Of a stretch of 64,000 bases of DNA, positions 34,473 through 42,518 are shown one piece after another. The notes beneath the pieces are model-generated. The model was not told where the DNA came from. It was given only the letters and a program-made list of their open reading frames with translations, and searched no databases. Made by a program: the position numbers and the translations under genes. The DNA comes from Oscillospiraceae bacterium (GTDB lineage Bacteria > Bacillota > Clostridia > UBA1212 > SIG427), in NCBI GenBank assembly GCA_015069135.1, contig SVJE01000004.1, positions 124,001 to 188,000 on the forward strand, written 5' to 3'. Every line of letters starts with the position of its first letter. Positions within the stretch are counted from its first letter, which is position 1.

Positions 34473-35670
34473 CTGAATCTCCTTTGATTATGTTTTTATG
34501 TCTGTAAAAAATATTTACATACTTAAGGGCATTAAAGTGCTTATCGCCTTTAAGTTGGTAAACTTTTTTGTCATGGTAAATATTAAGCTTATTTCTGCCA
34601 AGAACAGATACTGCAGTTGTTTCTTCGAAGTTAAATATAGTTGGATCTTCTTTTCCTTCGTCGATAACAATTCTATTACCGTAAAGAGCAATTTCTGCAT
34701 CTTTTTTAAGACAGACTTTCTTTTTATAAACAATAACTGAAGAAAATCTGGCTTTGTCACGGAACAAAGGTTTATCTGCATATTCTTCAGTATTTAAATT
34801 ATTTATGAAGTTACACTGATAGTCATACCAGTCCACAACAAATCTGAATGGAAAATCAAAGCCAACACCAACAAGTTCCTTTGTAGGAAGGTATTTTACA
34901 GAACGATTACACTTTTTACATGTAATTTCATGGCCTTTGCTTTCGAATTCTGCTAAACCACAATGAGGACACACATAAATGGCCCGCTCTAAGTATTCTG
35001 CAAGGTTTTTACCATGGAATTCACTATCCAAATAACCTTCGTTAACATACAGGCCTTCTTTTATTAAATCGAATAGTTCCTGATCGGAAAGTTGTTTGTA
35101 TGTTTCCGGCTCTACAATCTGATGAACGTAGGCACGCATTTTACCTTTTCGTATTGAATCACTCCAACGGGGCTGAACTCCGTAACCACCCTCGATGCGG
35201 AATAACACAAGTGGTAGTCCCAACTTTTTTACAAGGGGAACAATTGCCGGATTCATGTATTCTGTGCGTCCTGAGTATGTACGATTTCCTTCAGGAGCGA
35301 TAGCGATAGTACCACCTTCTTTAACTACACGAATGCAGTTCATTACAGCGTGCACATCGGTTGTTTGTTTCTTTATAGGTATTGGAGCTACAAGATACTT
35401 TATAAGGGAAGAAATCCAACCATTAGAAAAAATATCTTCGGTTGCCACATAGTATATAGGTCCTTTAAAAGCCATTCCTACAAAAAATTGATCGAATGTA
35501 GTCTGGTGATTGAGAAGAATAAGATACTGTCTGCCCTTGGGTTCCTTGTTTTTTTCAATAGTGACACCAAATTTGTACTTTGAAAAAGGATACATAACTG
35601 TGAAAGCAATGTTTCTTACTACTCTGTGACGGAATCTTATCCATTTTTTTGATTTCTTTTTCTTTTCCAT
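34450..35670 (-). CDS. 1-acyl-glycerol-3-phosphate acyltransferase-like protein with zinc ribbon
   Basis: The 406-residue protein has a PlsC-type acyltransferase domain with block I NHQTTFD (H-x4-D), block II-III VKEGGTIAIAPEGNRTYSG and an intact catalytic His and Asp. It should acylate lysophosphatidate or another lipid acceptor at the membrane. After about residue 240 comes a Cys4 zinc ribbon (CPHCGLAEFESKGHEITCKKC) and a beta-rich C-terminal domain that looks PH-like, an uncommon extension. I start at ATG 35670 with CGGAGA upstream; the frame is open earlier but those codons lack a ribosome binding site. Confidence 0.85.
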   Translation of the reverse strand: MEKKKKSKKWIRFRHRVVRNIAFTVMYPFSKYKFGVTIEKNKEPKGRQYLILLNHQTTFDQFFVGMAFKGPIYYVATEDIFSNGWISSLIKYLVAPIPIKKQTTDVHAVMNCIRVVKEGGTIAIAPEGNRTYSGRTEYMNPAIVPLVKKLGLPLVLFRIEGGYGVQPRWSDSIRKGKMRAYVHQIVEPETYKQLSDQELFDLIKEGLYVNEGYLDSEFHGKNLAEYLERAIYVCPHCGLAEFESKGHEITCKKCNRSVKYLPTKELVGVGFDFPFRFVVDWYDYQCNFINNLNTEEYADKPLFRDKARFSSVIVYKKKVCLKKDAEIALYGNRIVIDEGKEDPTIFNFEETTAVSVLGRNKLNIYHDKKVYQLKGDKHFNALKYVNIFYRHKNIIKGDSDVKFLGL

Positions 35671-35866
35671 AAAAAATCTCCGATTATTTTCGAAATCAAG
35701 AATAATTATACTACATGTTTGTTGAACCTTCAACATCTTTGTTTCCAGGTTACTTCTCACAGATGTTTCAGTTTTCCCTCCGGACCTGTATAAAACAAAT
35801 CTTTGTATTTCCAAAAACAAAAATAAAAGCTATAATTACAGACATCAAAATAAAAGGAGTCGGCGG

Positions 35867-36718
35867 ATGAAATACATAGTTCCTGATTATTATAGTAAAT
35901 TCAAATGTATTGCAGATAAGTGTACCCACAATTGTTGTATCGGCTGGGAAATTGACATTGATGAATTTACATATGATTATTACATAAGCTGTATTGACGA
36001 TTTTGGCAAAAAACTGAAAGAAGGTATAAATCACAAAACTTGTTCATTTAAAACGGATTGTCAAGGCAGATGTGTTTTTTTGAATCAAAAGGGCTTGTGC
36101 GACATTATAATCAACATGGGAGAAAATTCTTTGTGCGATATATGTAATGACCATCCGCGTTTTCGTAATTTCTACTCTGACAGAGAAGAAATGGGACTGG
36201 GACTTTGCTGTGAAGAAGCCTGTCGCCTTATATTATCCCGGAATAAAACAGAATTTATTTCTACCGAAGACGATTGCCCTGAAGAACCACTTACTGAAGA
36301 AGAAAAAGCATTCCTGATAAATCGTGATAAAATATTTAAACAGATTCAAAACAACAATGTGCCTTATCTGAGAAAAGCAGAACTTCCCGGTATGACATTA
36401 GGTGAGACAGTGAAATTTTACAGGCAAATGGAGAGACTTTCCCGGGAATGGGATGTATATCTTGACAAACTGAAAAAACCAAATGAGAAATACAGACTTC
36501 CTGAAAACATAGTAAGACAGTTAGGGGTATATTTCTTGTACAGACATGGGGACGAAAAATTTGCCTCTCATGGAGTAGGTTTCATAGAAACTTTGTGTGG
36601 GAGCCTGGGAGAAAACCCGGCCTTTGACGAAATATGTGAAGTGTGTCGTATGTATTCATGCGAAGTGGAATATTCGGATATTAACATTGAAAGCATCCTG
36701 CATTGTATTAGACAGTAA
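35867..36718 (+). CDS. FliB-like (flagellin lysine-N-methylase family) Cys-rich protein
   Basis: The 283-residue protein matches the FliB/YkgJ-type family, with Cys clusters CIADKCTHNCCIGWEIDID, CSFKTDCQGRCVFLNQKGLCDI and LCDICNDHPRF that probably bind a metal or Fe-S centre. Salmonella FliB methylates flagellin lysines. No flagellar genes are nearby and many Clostridia have this protein alone, so another substrate is possible. AAGGAG precedes the ATG. Confidence 0.82.
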   Translation: MKYIVPDYYSKFKCIADKCTHNCCIGWEIDIDEFTYDYYISCIDDFGKKLKEGINHKTCSFKTDCQGRCVFLNQKGLCDIIINMGENSLCDICNDHPRFRNFYSDREEMGLGLCCEEACRLILSRNKTEFISTEDDCPEEPLTEEEKAFLINRDKIFKQIQNNNVPYLRKAELPGMTLGETVKFYRQMERLSREWDVYLDKLKKPNEKYRLPENIVRQLGVYFLYRHGDEKFASHGVGFIETLCGSLGENPAFDEICEVCRMYSCEVEYSDINIESILHCIRQ

Positions 36719-36766
36719 AATATGGTATATTTACATTGTTATATGTGAAGTAAGCGGAGGTATATT

Positions 36767-37579
36767 ATGAACCATAAAATCGCGTTTTTTGGTGCCGGCA
36801 ATATGGGCGGTGCAGTTATAGAAGCAATAGTTTCAAAGAAGGTGGCAAAGCCTTCTGATGTAATTATATTTGATAAATATTTACCGGCGGCAGAGAAGTT
36901 TGCTGAAAAATTCGGAACGGTTGTTGCCAAAAGCATAGCAGATGCTGCGGAAAGTGCCGATGTATGGGTTATTGCTGTTAAACCTAATGTGGTGCCATCT
37001 TTGTTAAAGGAGTTAAAGAAGCACGTTGATTCCCGTAAAATCATTGTTTCTATTGCAGCCGGCGTTAAGGTTTCCACATTTGTATCCTTGTTAGGGGAAG
37101 ACATTAAACTTGTCCGAACAATACCTAATATGCCTGCCATGGTAGGAGAAGGCCTTACAGGAATATACTTCTTCAATATGGAAAATGATGAGTTTATTGT
37201 GAAGATATTTGATTCCTGTGGCAAGAGTATAGTTGTTTCAAAAGAAAATATGATAGATGAAATGATTCCTGTAACATCAAGTAGTCCTGCATATGTATGT
37301 ATGATGGTGGAAGCTATGGCGGATGCAGCTGTTAAAGCAGGTTTTCAGAGAAAAGATGCATACGTAATGGCAGAACAGGCAATATTGGGTACCGCTAAAT
37401 TAATGCTGGAAAGAAATATTCATCCGGCAGTACTTAAAGACCAGATTTGCTCCCCTGGCGGAACTACTATAGAGGCTGTTATTTCTTTAGAAAAAACAGG
37501 CTTCAGAAGTAGTCTTGAATTGGCAATGGAGGCTTGTTCAGATAAAGTTAAAGCTTTGGATAAAGGAGCTTCCAAATGA
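36767..37579 (+). CDS. proC: Pyrroline-5-carboxylate reductase
   Basis: The 270-residue enzyme makes proline from pyrroline-5-carboxylate using NAD(P)H. The Rossmann motif FFGAGNMGGAVIEAI, the inner motif VRTIPNMPAMVGEGLTG, and the C-terminal helical signature DQICSPGGTTIEAV are all intact. GCGGAGG precedes the ATG. The last codons overlap the next gene by 4 bp. Confidence 0.95.
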   Translation: MNHKIAFFGAGNMGGAVIEAIVSKKVAKPSDVIIFDKYLPAAEKFAEKFGTVVAKSIADAAESADVWVIAVKPNVVPSLLKELKKHVDSRKIIVSIAAGVKVSTFVSLLGEDIKLVRTIPNMPAMVGEGLTGIYFFNMENDEFIVKIFDSCGKSIVVSKENMIDEMIPVTSSSPAYVCMMVEAMADAAVKAGFQRKDAYVMAEQAILGTAKLMLERNIHPAVLKDQICSPGGTTIEAVISLEKTGFRSSLELAMEACSDKVKALDKGASK

Positions 37580-38589
37580 AAAAAGTAACTATATATACAG
37601 ATGGTTCCTGTTCTAAAAATCCCGGACCGGGAGGATATGGTGCCATACTTATGTGTGATGGTATAGAAAAAGAAATCAGTGGCGGTGCTGCTGAAACAAC
37701 CAATAACCGTATGGAGCTTCAGGGCCCTATAGAGGCACTTAAGTTGTTAAAACAGCCCTGTGAAGTTGATATGTACTCTGACAGTGCATATGTGGTAAAT
37801 TCTTTTGACCTGGGCTGGATTTACGGCTGGGCAAAAAACGGTTGGAAGAAAAAAGACGGTGAACTTAAAAACGTAGATCTTCTTCAGGAACTTTATGAGC
37901 TTTGTAAAATTCATAAAGTTACATGGCATAAAGTTAAAGGTCATGCAGATAATGAGTATAACAATCGTTGTGACAGATTGGCAGTGGCTCAGACAGAAAA
38001 GTTCAAGGAAGCAGAAGAAATACCATACGATGCATCAAGAGATGAATTTTACAGTGGTGATTTATCAGAAACTACAGTAGATACAGAAACCATATTTAAA
38101 GGTAAGGTTTTTACAGTTGAAAAGTTGAAAGTGACTTTGCCGGACGGAAGCCCTGCCATGCGTGAAGTTGTGAGACACAATGGTGGTGCTGCTATTGTTG
38201 CCGTAGATGATGATAAAAATGTTTACATGGTAAGACAATTCAGAATATCTACCGGAGGAGAGATGTTGGAAATTCCGGCAGGTAAACTGGAACCGGGAGA
38301 GGACCCTAAAGAATGTGCAGTACGTGAACTGGCAGAAGAAACAGGTTTTATTGCAGGAAATGTTGAACATCTGGTTTCTATGTATGCTACTCCCGGATAC
38401 TGCAGTGAAAAGCTTCATATATATTTAGCTACAAATCTTAAAGCAGGAAATCCTCACAGAGATAGTGGAGAGTTTCTTAATGTGAAAAGCTATAAATTAA
38501 ATGAACTTCTGGACATGATTGACAGAGGAGAGCTGGAAGACGGTAAGACAGTGGCAGGAATATTATTGGCAGCAAAGAAATTGTCTTAA
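37576..38589 (+). CDS. rnhA: Ribonuclease HI fused to a Nudix (ADP-ribose pyrophosphatase type) hydrolase
   Basis: The 337-residue protein joins two complete enzymes. Residues 1-142 are RNase HI, with the metal ligands D9, E47, D69 and D133 and the loop His123, which degrades RNA in RNA-DNA hybrids. Residues about 160-337 are a NudF-like Nudix hydrolase starting SETTVDTETIFKGKVF, with a canonical Nudix box at 235-258 (G..5..E..7..REL.EE.GF), expected to cleave ADP-ribose or related sugars. The 15-residue linker is acidic. Both halves look functional. The second domain has no internal ATG at its natural start (GDLSET where MDL would be expected), so it is not a separate gene. Confidence 0.92.
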   Translation: MKKVTIYTDGSCSKNPGPGGYGAILMCDGIEKEISGGAAETTNNRMELQGPIEALKLLKQPCEVDMYSDSAYVVNSFDLGWIYGWAKNGWKKKDGELKNVDLLQELYELCKIHKVTWHKVKGHADNEYNNRCDRLAVAQTEKFKEAEEIPYDASRDEFYSGDLSETTVDTETIFKGKVFTVEKLKVTLPDGSPAMREVVRHNGGAAIVAVDDDKNVYMVRQFRISTGGEMLEIPAGKLEPGEDPKECAVRELAEETGFIAGNVEHLVSMYATPGYCSEKLHIYLATNLKAGNPHRDSGEFLNVKSYKLNELLDMIDRGELEDGKTVAGILLAAKKLS

Positions 38590-38610
38590 AAGAAGGGATT
38601 TAATCATTAT

Positions 38611-39801
38611 ATGAAAAAATTTATATGTATACTTCTCGCAATTATTACATTATCCGCATTGCCTGTCAGCGCATACGAAAGTGCTAAAGCCAATGCATTA
38701 TATGATAATGATCCTGTTACCAACGGAACATATAAGGCATATTCTGTAATCAATTGCCGTGAAAAACGTATATTAGAGCAAAAAAACGGAGATGAAAAGC
38801 AACCTGTAGGCAACCTTAACAAGCTTATGCTTATTTATCTTACTTACGATGCCATAGAACATTTTGTTGTTGAAAAAAACACGGAAATAACTGTACCAAA
38901 AGGTGCTATGAATATTCCCGGAAATACAGTTTTCCTGGATCATTACCGTAAAGAAGTGGTAACAGTTGAACAGGCTCTTACTGCTGTATGCATGAACTCA
39001 GCTCAGGATGCTGCCTATTGTCTTGCTATGGGCATTTCTACTAATGAAGCAGAGTTTGTGAAAAAGATGAATGAAAAGGCAAAAGAACTTGGTCTTAAAA
39101 ACACGTATTTTACAGATTGCACAGGTTATGATAAAGAAAATCAGTACAGTACTGCCAACGACATGGCTTTGTTGGCGTATCACTTGCTTACAAAATATCC
39201 TGAAGTAACAGACCTTTCTTCTCAGAAATTCGGATGGTTTGTTCACAGCACAGGTAAAGACGATACGATGGTATCTACCAATAATAGCTTTCTGAGATAC
39301 TATGGTAAGGCAACCGGGCTTTCTGCTACAGATAGCGACGCTACAGGCTATTGTTTGGCAGGTTCTTCTGAGATAAACGGTGATAAAGTTATATGTGTGG
39401 TTTTAGGTGCCGCAGACGATAATAACGGATTAGCTCTTGCGAAGTATCTTACAGAAAAAAGTACCAAAGATTTTAAATATACCACATTGGATGTAGCCGG
39501 CACTTATGTTCGTCGTATTGCCGTTAAGAACGGTAAAATTAAAAGTGTTAAGGCAGAGACTTCCTCCGACTTCAGTGTTTTTGTAAAAACAGAAGAGCTT
39601 GATAAAGTGCAGAAAACTGTTAAACCTGTAGAAAATTTAGAAGCACCTTTAAAAAAAGGTGCTGTTGTAGGCCGTGTAATTTACAGTATAGATGAAAATG
39701 TTCTTGGCGAAATGGAAATTGTAGCTGCTGAAGATGTAGAAGAAGCAGGCTTTTTTACCAAGATATTCAGATGGATTCTGGCTTTATTTGGTATTGAGTA
39801 A
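38611..39801 (+). CDS. DacF-like (peptidase S11) protein lacking the catalytic residues
   Basis: The 396-residue exported protein (signal peptide to about VSA, residue 21) has the fold order of D-alanyl-D-alanine carboxypeptidases and a C-terminal amphipathic anchor (FFTKIFRWILALFGIE). All three active-site motifs are changed. SxxK reads NLNK (68-71, nucleophile Ser to Asn), SxN reads SAQ (130-132), and KTG aligns with ATG (234-236, in GKATGLS). The flanking family residues (P before motif 1, DAA after motif 2, GYCLAG after motif 3) are retained, so the homology is clear. It should not trim peptidoglycan or bind beta-lactams covalently, and may act as a scaffold or sensor. It abuts the next stop with no gap. 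Confidence 0.88.
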   Translation: MKKFICILLAIITLSALPVSAYESAKANALYDNDPVTNGTYKAYSVINCREKRILEQKNGDEKQPVGNLNKLMLIYLTYDAIEHFVVEKNTEITVPKGAMNIPGNTVFLDHYRKEVVTVEQALTAVCMNSAQDAAYCLAMGISTNEAEFVKKMNEKAKELGLKNTYFTDCTGYDKENQYSTANDMALLAYHLLTKYPEVTDLSSQKFGWFVHSTGKDDTMVSTNNSFLRYYGKATGLSATDSDATGYCLAGSSEINGDKVICVVLGAADDNNGLALAKYLTEKSTKDFKYTTLDVAGTYVRRIAVKNGKIKSVKAETSSDFSVFVKTEELDKVQKTVKPVENLEAPLKKGAVVGRVIYSIDENVLGEMEIVAAEDVEEAGFFTKIFRWILALFGIE

Positions 39802-40446
39802 TTAGAATACAAGTGACCAGAAGTTCCAGAATATAGACATCAGCTGGTCTGCAGGCCAGAAAATAATGGCTCCCAGATTTGTAACATTAATAAGCAGAAT
39901 AAAGCCGATGAAGATATACATGCTGTATCTTTCAATGTAATAAAGCTTCCTGTACCACTGATAGGGCAGGAAGTTTGCTATTAATTCGTATCCATCCAGG
40001 CCGGGTAGCGGCAACATATAGAAAGCCGCAAGGGAAATACAAAGAGATGCTGCTGAATCAAAAATATAATAAATATACAGCATCACATCATTAATAAAAA
40101 TAAATTTTGAAAAGAGTGCAGCTAAGCCAATAGCACAAAAACCTGCAAAGATACAGGCTACAGGTCCGGAAAGAATAAATATTGCATTATCTCTTCTTAT
40201 GTTCTTAAAGTATCTTGTATTTACAGGGGTTGGTTTTGTCCAACCGAAACCAAACAATACAATGAAAACAAGACCCAAAAAATCTATATGAGCTAAAGGA
40301 TTCATAGTAAGTTTGCCCATGTTTCTGGGCGTAGGATCACCTAATTTATCTGCGGCGAAAGCTTTGGCCCAGCCTTTGATTGAAAAGGCGAGCACAGCTC
40401 CGGGTATTGATAAAAGCGTAACTAAAATTTCTTCTATACTGAACAT
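39802..40446 (-). CDS. M50-type (site-2 protease-like) membrane protein lacking the HExxH motif
   Basis: The 214-residue, five- to six-segment membrane protein is clearly a YwhC-like M50 family member (KLGDPTPRNMGKLTMNPLAHID, FGFGWTKPTPVN, LPLPGLDGYE). The zinc motif HExxH, which should precede KLGDPTP, reads KGWAK: both His are Lys and the Glu is Gly. The third ligand (Asp in GLDG) remains. It therefore cannot be a normal zinc protease. AGGGAGA precedes the ATG. Its promoter (-10 TATACT at 40485-40480, -35 TTGTCC at 40508-40503, 17-bp spacer) overlaps the scpA promoter. Confidence 0.88.
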   Translation of the reverse strand: MFSIEEILVTLLSIPGAVLAFSIKGWAKAFAADKLGDPTPRNMGKLTMNPLAHIDFLGLVFIVLFGFGWTKPTPVNTRYFKNIRRDNAIFILSGPVACIFAGFCAIGLAALFSKFIFINDVMLYIYYIFDSAASLCISLAAFYMLPLPGLDGYELIANFLPYQWYRKLYYIERYSMYIFIGFILLINVTNLGAIIFWPADQLMSIFWNFWSLVF

Positions 40447-40479
40447 GTTTAATCTCCCTGATTATTTTGTGTATATTGC

Positions 40480-40530
40480 AGTATAGCAGAAACAAGCAGA
40501 ATGGACAAGTAAAGTCTTTTTTGATAAAAT
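40480..40530. promoter_or_regulatory. Overlapping divergent promoters (scpA and the M50-like gene)
   Basis: Plus strand: TGGACA (40502-40507), 17 bp, TAAAAT (40525-40530) for scpA. Minus strand: TTGTCC (40508-40503), 17 bp, TATACT (40485-40480) for the M50-like gene. The two -35 boxes share five base pairs, so polymerase can occupy only one at a time. Confidence 0.6.
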
Positions 40531-40538
40531 TAAAAAGT

Positions 40539-41315
40539 ATGGAAGAAAACAGATATAATATAAAACTTGATATGTTTGAAGGTCCTTTTGACTTGTTACT
40601 TACTTTATTGGAAAAAAACAAGTTAGAAATTATGGATATACAGATAAGCGTTATTGCGGATCAGTATGTGGATTTTCTTTTTAGCGAAGATGTTTTTAAT
40701 ATGGACATAGCTACCGAGTTTTTGGTTATGGCCATGAATCTTATACATATGAAGTCCCGTAAGCTTTTACCTCAGCCTGAAAAAGAGGAAGAGGAAATGA
40801 CGGAAGAAGAGCTTAAGGAGCGTCTGGTAAGATATAAACGCTTTAAAGAAGTTGCGCCTTTGTTGGCAGAACAAATGGAGAAGTGGAGCGGAGCTACATA
40901 TTTTACGGGTGAAGCTCTGAATTTTACTCCGAGGGAAGAAGCTATTGAACTTAATCCTCAGGAACTTTTGGGCACGTACACCAAGGCTTACGCTCGTTAC
41001 ACAGAGTCCAGAAATGACAACACAGAAAAGATGCAGCATATTCTCAAAATTGAGAAAGTGAGCCTGACTGAGAAGATACGACAGGTTATTACTTCTGTAA
41101 AAAGAAAAGCTAAAGTTATTTTCTCCGAGATTTTCAACACAAAGAAAAATACAAAGCTGGAAGTCGTTACAGGATTTTTGGCGGTGCTGGAACTTAATAA
41201 ATGTAAAAAAGTTGATGTTAAACAGGAAAAATTGTTTTCTGAAATTGAAATTAAGTACCGTGATGATAATGAAGACAATATGATTTTAACCGGTATGGAG
41301 GAAGAATATGATTGA
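40539..41315 (+). CDS. scpA: Segregation and condensation protein A
   Basis: The 258-residue kleisin links SMC heads in chromosome condensation. The N-terminal motif LDMFEGPFDLLLTLLEKNKLEIMDI is diagnostic, with SRKLLPQP following and a winged-helix C-terminus (GFLAVLELNKCKKVDVKQE). The ATG at 40539 has no Shine-Dalgarno sequence. The -10 box ends 8 bp upstream, so transcription may begin within a few bases of the start codon and the message may be leaderless. An in-frame TTG at 40521 also lacks a ribosome binding site. The end overlaps scpB by 8 bp. Confidence 0.93.
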   Translation: MEENRYNIKLDMFEGPFDLLLTLLEKNKLEIMDIQISVIADQYVDFLFSEDVFNMDIATEFLVMAMNLIHMKSRKLLPQPEKEEEEMTEEELKERLVRYKRFKEVAPLLAEQMEKWSGATYFTGEALNFTPREEAIELNPQELLGTYTKAYARYTESRNDNTEKMQHILKIEKVSLTEKIRQVITSVKRKAKVIFSEIFNTKKNTKLEVVTGFLAVLELNKCKKVDVKQEKLFSEIEIKYRDDNEDNMILTGMEEEYD

Positions 41316-41967
41316 TAGATTGAGTCGAAATGAAGCTTTAGCGGAAGCCCTTTTATTTGCTGCCGGAGATTCTGTAAAATTATCGGATATTGCAATTGTG
41401 CTTAAACTGGATAAAAAAGATACAGAAAAAGTTATGGACCGCCTTGTGAAGATTTATGAAGAGCGACACGGTGGTATTATGCTTCGTAAAATAGCTGATG
41501 GATATCAGTTTTGTTCCCGTCCTGAATTTCACGAAGATTTCCGTGACTATTTTGAAAAGCCTCGTCCTAACACTTTAAGCCGTGCGGCTATGGAGACACT
41601 TTCTATAATTGCCTATAATCAGCCAATAACCCGTAACGGTATTGAGCTTGTCCGTGGTGTAAACAGTGATACGGTTATTCTCCGTTTAATAGACAAAGGT
41701 CTTATATATGAGGCAGGCCGTTCTGAAAATCCGGGCCGTCCTATACTGTACGCAACAACAGAGCAGTTTTTACGGGCCATGGGCATTTCAGACTTAAGCC
41801 AGTTGCCACCATTGGAGACAGCATCGGAAGTTAAAAGCCATGAAACTGTTGCAGAGGAGACTGAAAATGCTACATTGTTCAGCTATACACCTTCGGAAGA
41901 AGAAATATCACGACACGCAGAAGAACTTGATGACTTAATAGAAGATGTAGACGGTATAGTTGAATAA
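41308..41967 (+). CDS. scpB: Segregation and condensation protein B
   Basis: The 219-residue protein has the two winged-helix domains of ScpB. Signature stretches are EALLFAAGDSVKLSDIA, RPRPNTLSRAAMETLSIIAYNQPITR and GLIYEAGRSENPGRPILYATTEQFLR. It dimerises and binds ScpA in the SMC complex. GGAGGAAG precedes the ATG inside scpA, so expression is coupled. It has an acidic C-terminal tail of about 45 residues. Confidence 0.95.
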   Translation: MIDRLSRNEALAEALLFAAGDSVKLSDIAIVLKLDKKDTEKVMDRLVKIYEERHGGIMLRKIADGYQFCSRPEFHEDFRDYFEKPRPNTLSRAAMETLSIIAYNQPITRNGIELVRGVNSDTVILRLIDKGLIYEAGRSENPGRPILYATTEQFLRAMGISDLSQLPPLETASEVKSHETVAEETENATLFSYTPSEEEISRHAEELDDLIEDVDGIVE

Positions 41968-41991
41968 CGGAATTTAAAAATGGAAAGAATT

Positions 41992-42035
41992 ACCGACGAA
42001 GGGATGTGTATAAAATGCCTTTGTCGGTTTTTTTT
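41992..42035 (+). terminator. Hairpin with T8 tract enclosing the ribosome binding site and start of the DUF2953 gene
   Basis: Arms accgacgaagg (41992-42002) and cctttgtcggt (42018-42028) form an 11-bp stem (one G-U) followed by eight T. The 5' arm contains GAAGG, the apparent ribosome binding site, and the loop contains the ATG at 42015. It looks like a terminator placed over a translation start. Confidence 0.75.
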
Positions 42036-42503
42036 ATTATCTTATCTGTTCTGCTTTTTTTAAGCGGCTTTCTTTTTCTTCCGGTTACGCTTGTGTTTCA
42101 AGGATGCTACCGGGATAATTTTGTGCTGAAATTACATATCAGATTTTTTGGATTAAAAATAAAAAGTTTGCAGCTATATCCCGGAAAAAAGAAAAGGCAA
42201 AGACGGGGGGCAGGTCCCCGTCGCGAAAAGTTTTTAAAGTTATTGAGGAGAATAGAGACTGCCTTGTTTGTGAAATGTTGTGTAGGTTTATCTGATGCAG
42301 CGGCTACTGCCATAAGTGTAGGTATATTGCAAGGTGTTTTTAATGCAGGTGTGGCTATAGTTGATAATTTTACAAATCTAAAAAAACAACAGATTGAAAT
42401 TGAACCTTCTTTTAATAAAAAATGTTTTGTTGTTAATGCTCTTTGTATAGCCAGGACTTCTGTTGGGAATATTATTCTAGGAATTTTACATTACAAAAAA
42501 TAG
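42015..42503 (+). CDS. DUF2953 family membrane-associated protein
   Basis: The 162-residue protein has an N-terminal hydrophobic segment (SVFFIILSVLLFLSGFLFLPVTLVF), a very basic stretch (KKKRQRRGAGPRREK) and a C-terminal region like DUF2953 proteins. These proteins lie between scpB and the gerW/ytfJ gene in many Clostridia, exactly as here. Function is unknown; the pairing with gerW suggests sporulation. I prefer ATG 42015 over GTG 42006. Both lie within the hairpin described separately. Confidence 0.75.
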   Translation: MPLSVFFIILSVLLFLSGFLFLPVTLVFQGCYRDNFVLKLHIRFFGLKIKSLQLYPGKKKRQRRGAGPRREKFLKLLRRIETALFVKCCVGLSDAAATAISVGILQGVFNAGVAIVDNFTNLKKQQIEIEPSFNKKCFVVNALCIARTSVGNIILGILHYKK

Positions 42504-42518
42504 AAAGGAAGTGATATT

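Noticed and set aside
35671..35820. Longer N-terminus for the PlsC-like protein
   Set aside because: No ribosome binding site before the earlier codons, and the extra residues do not resemble the family; CGGAGA marks ATG 35670.
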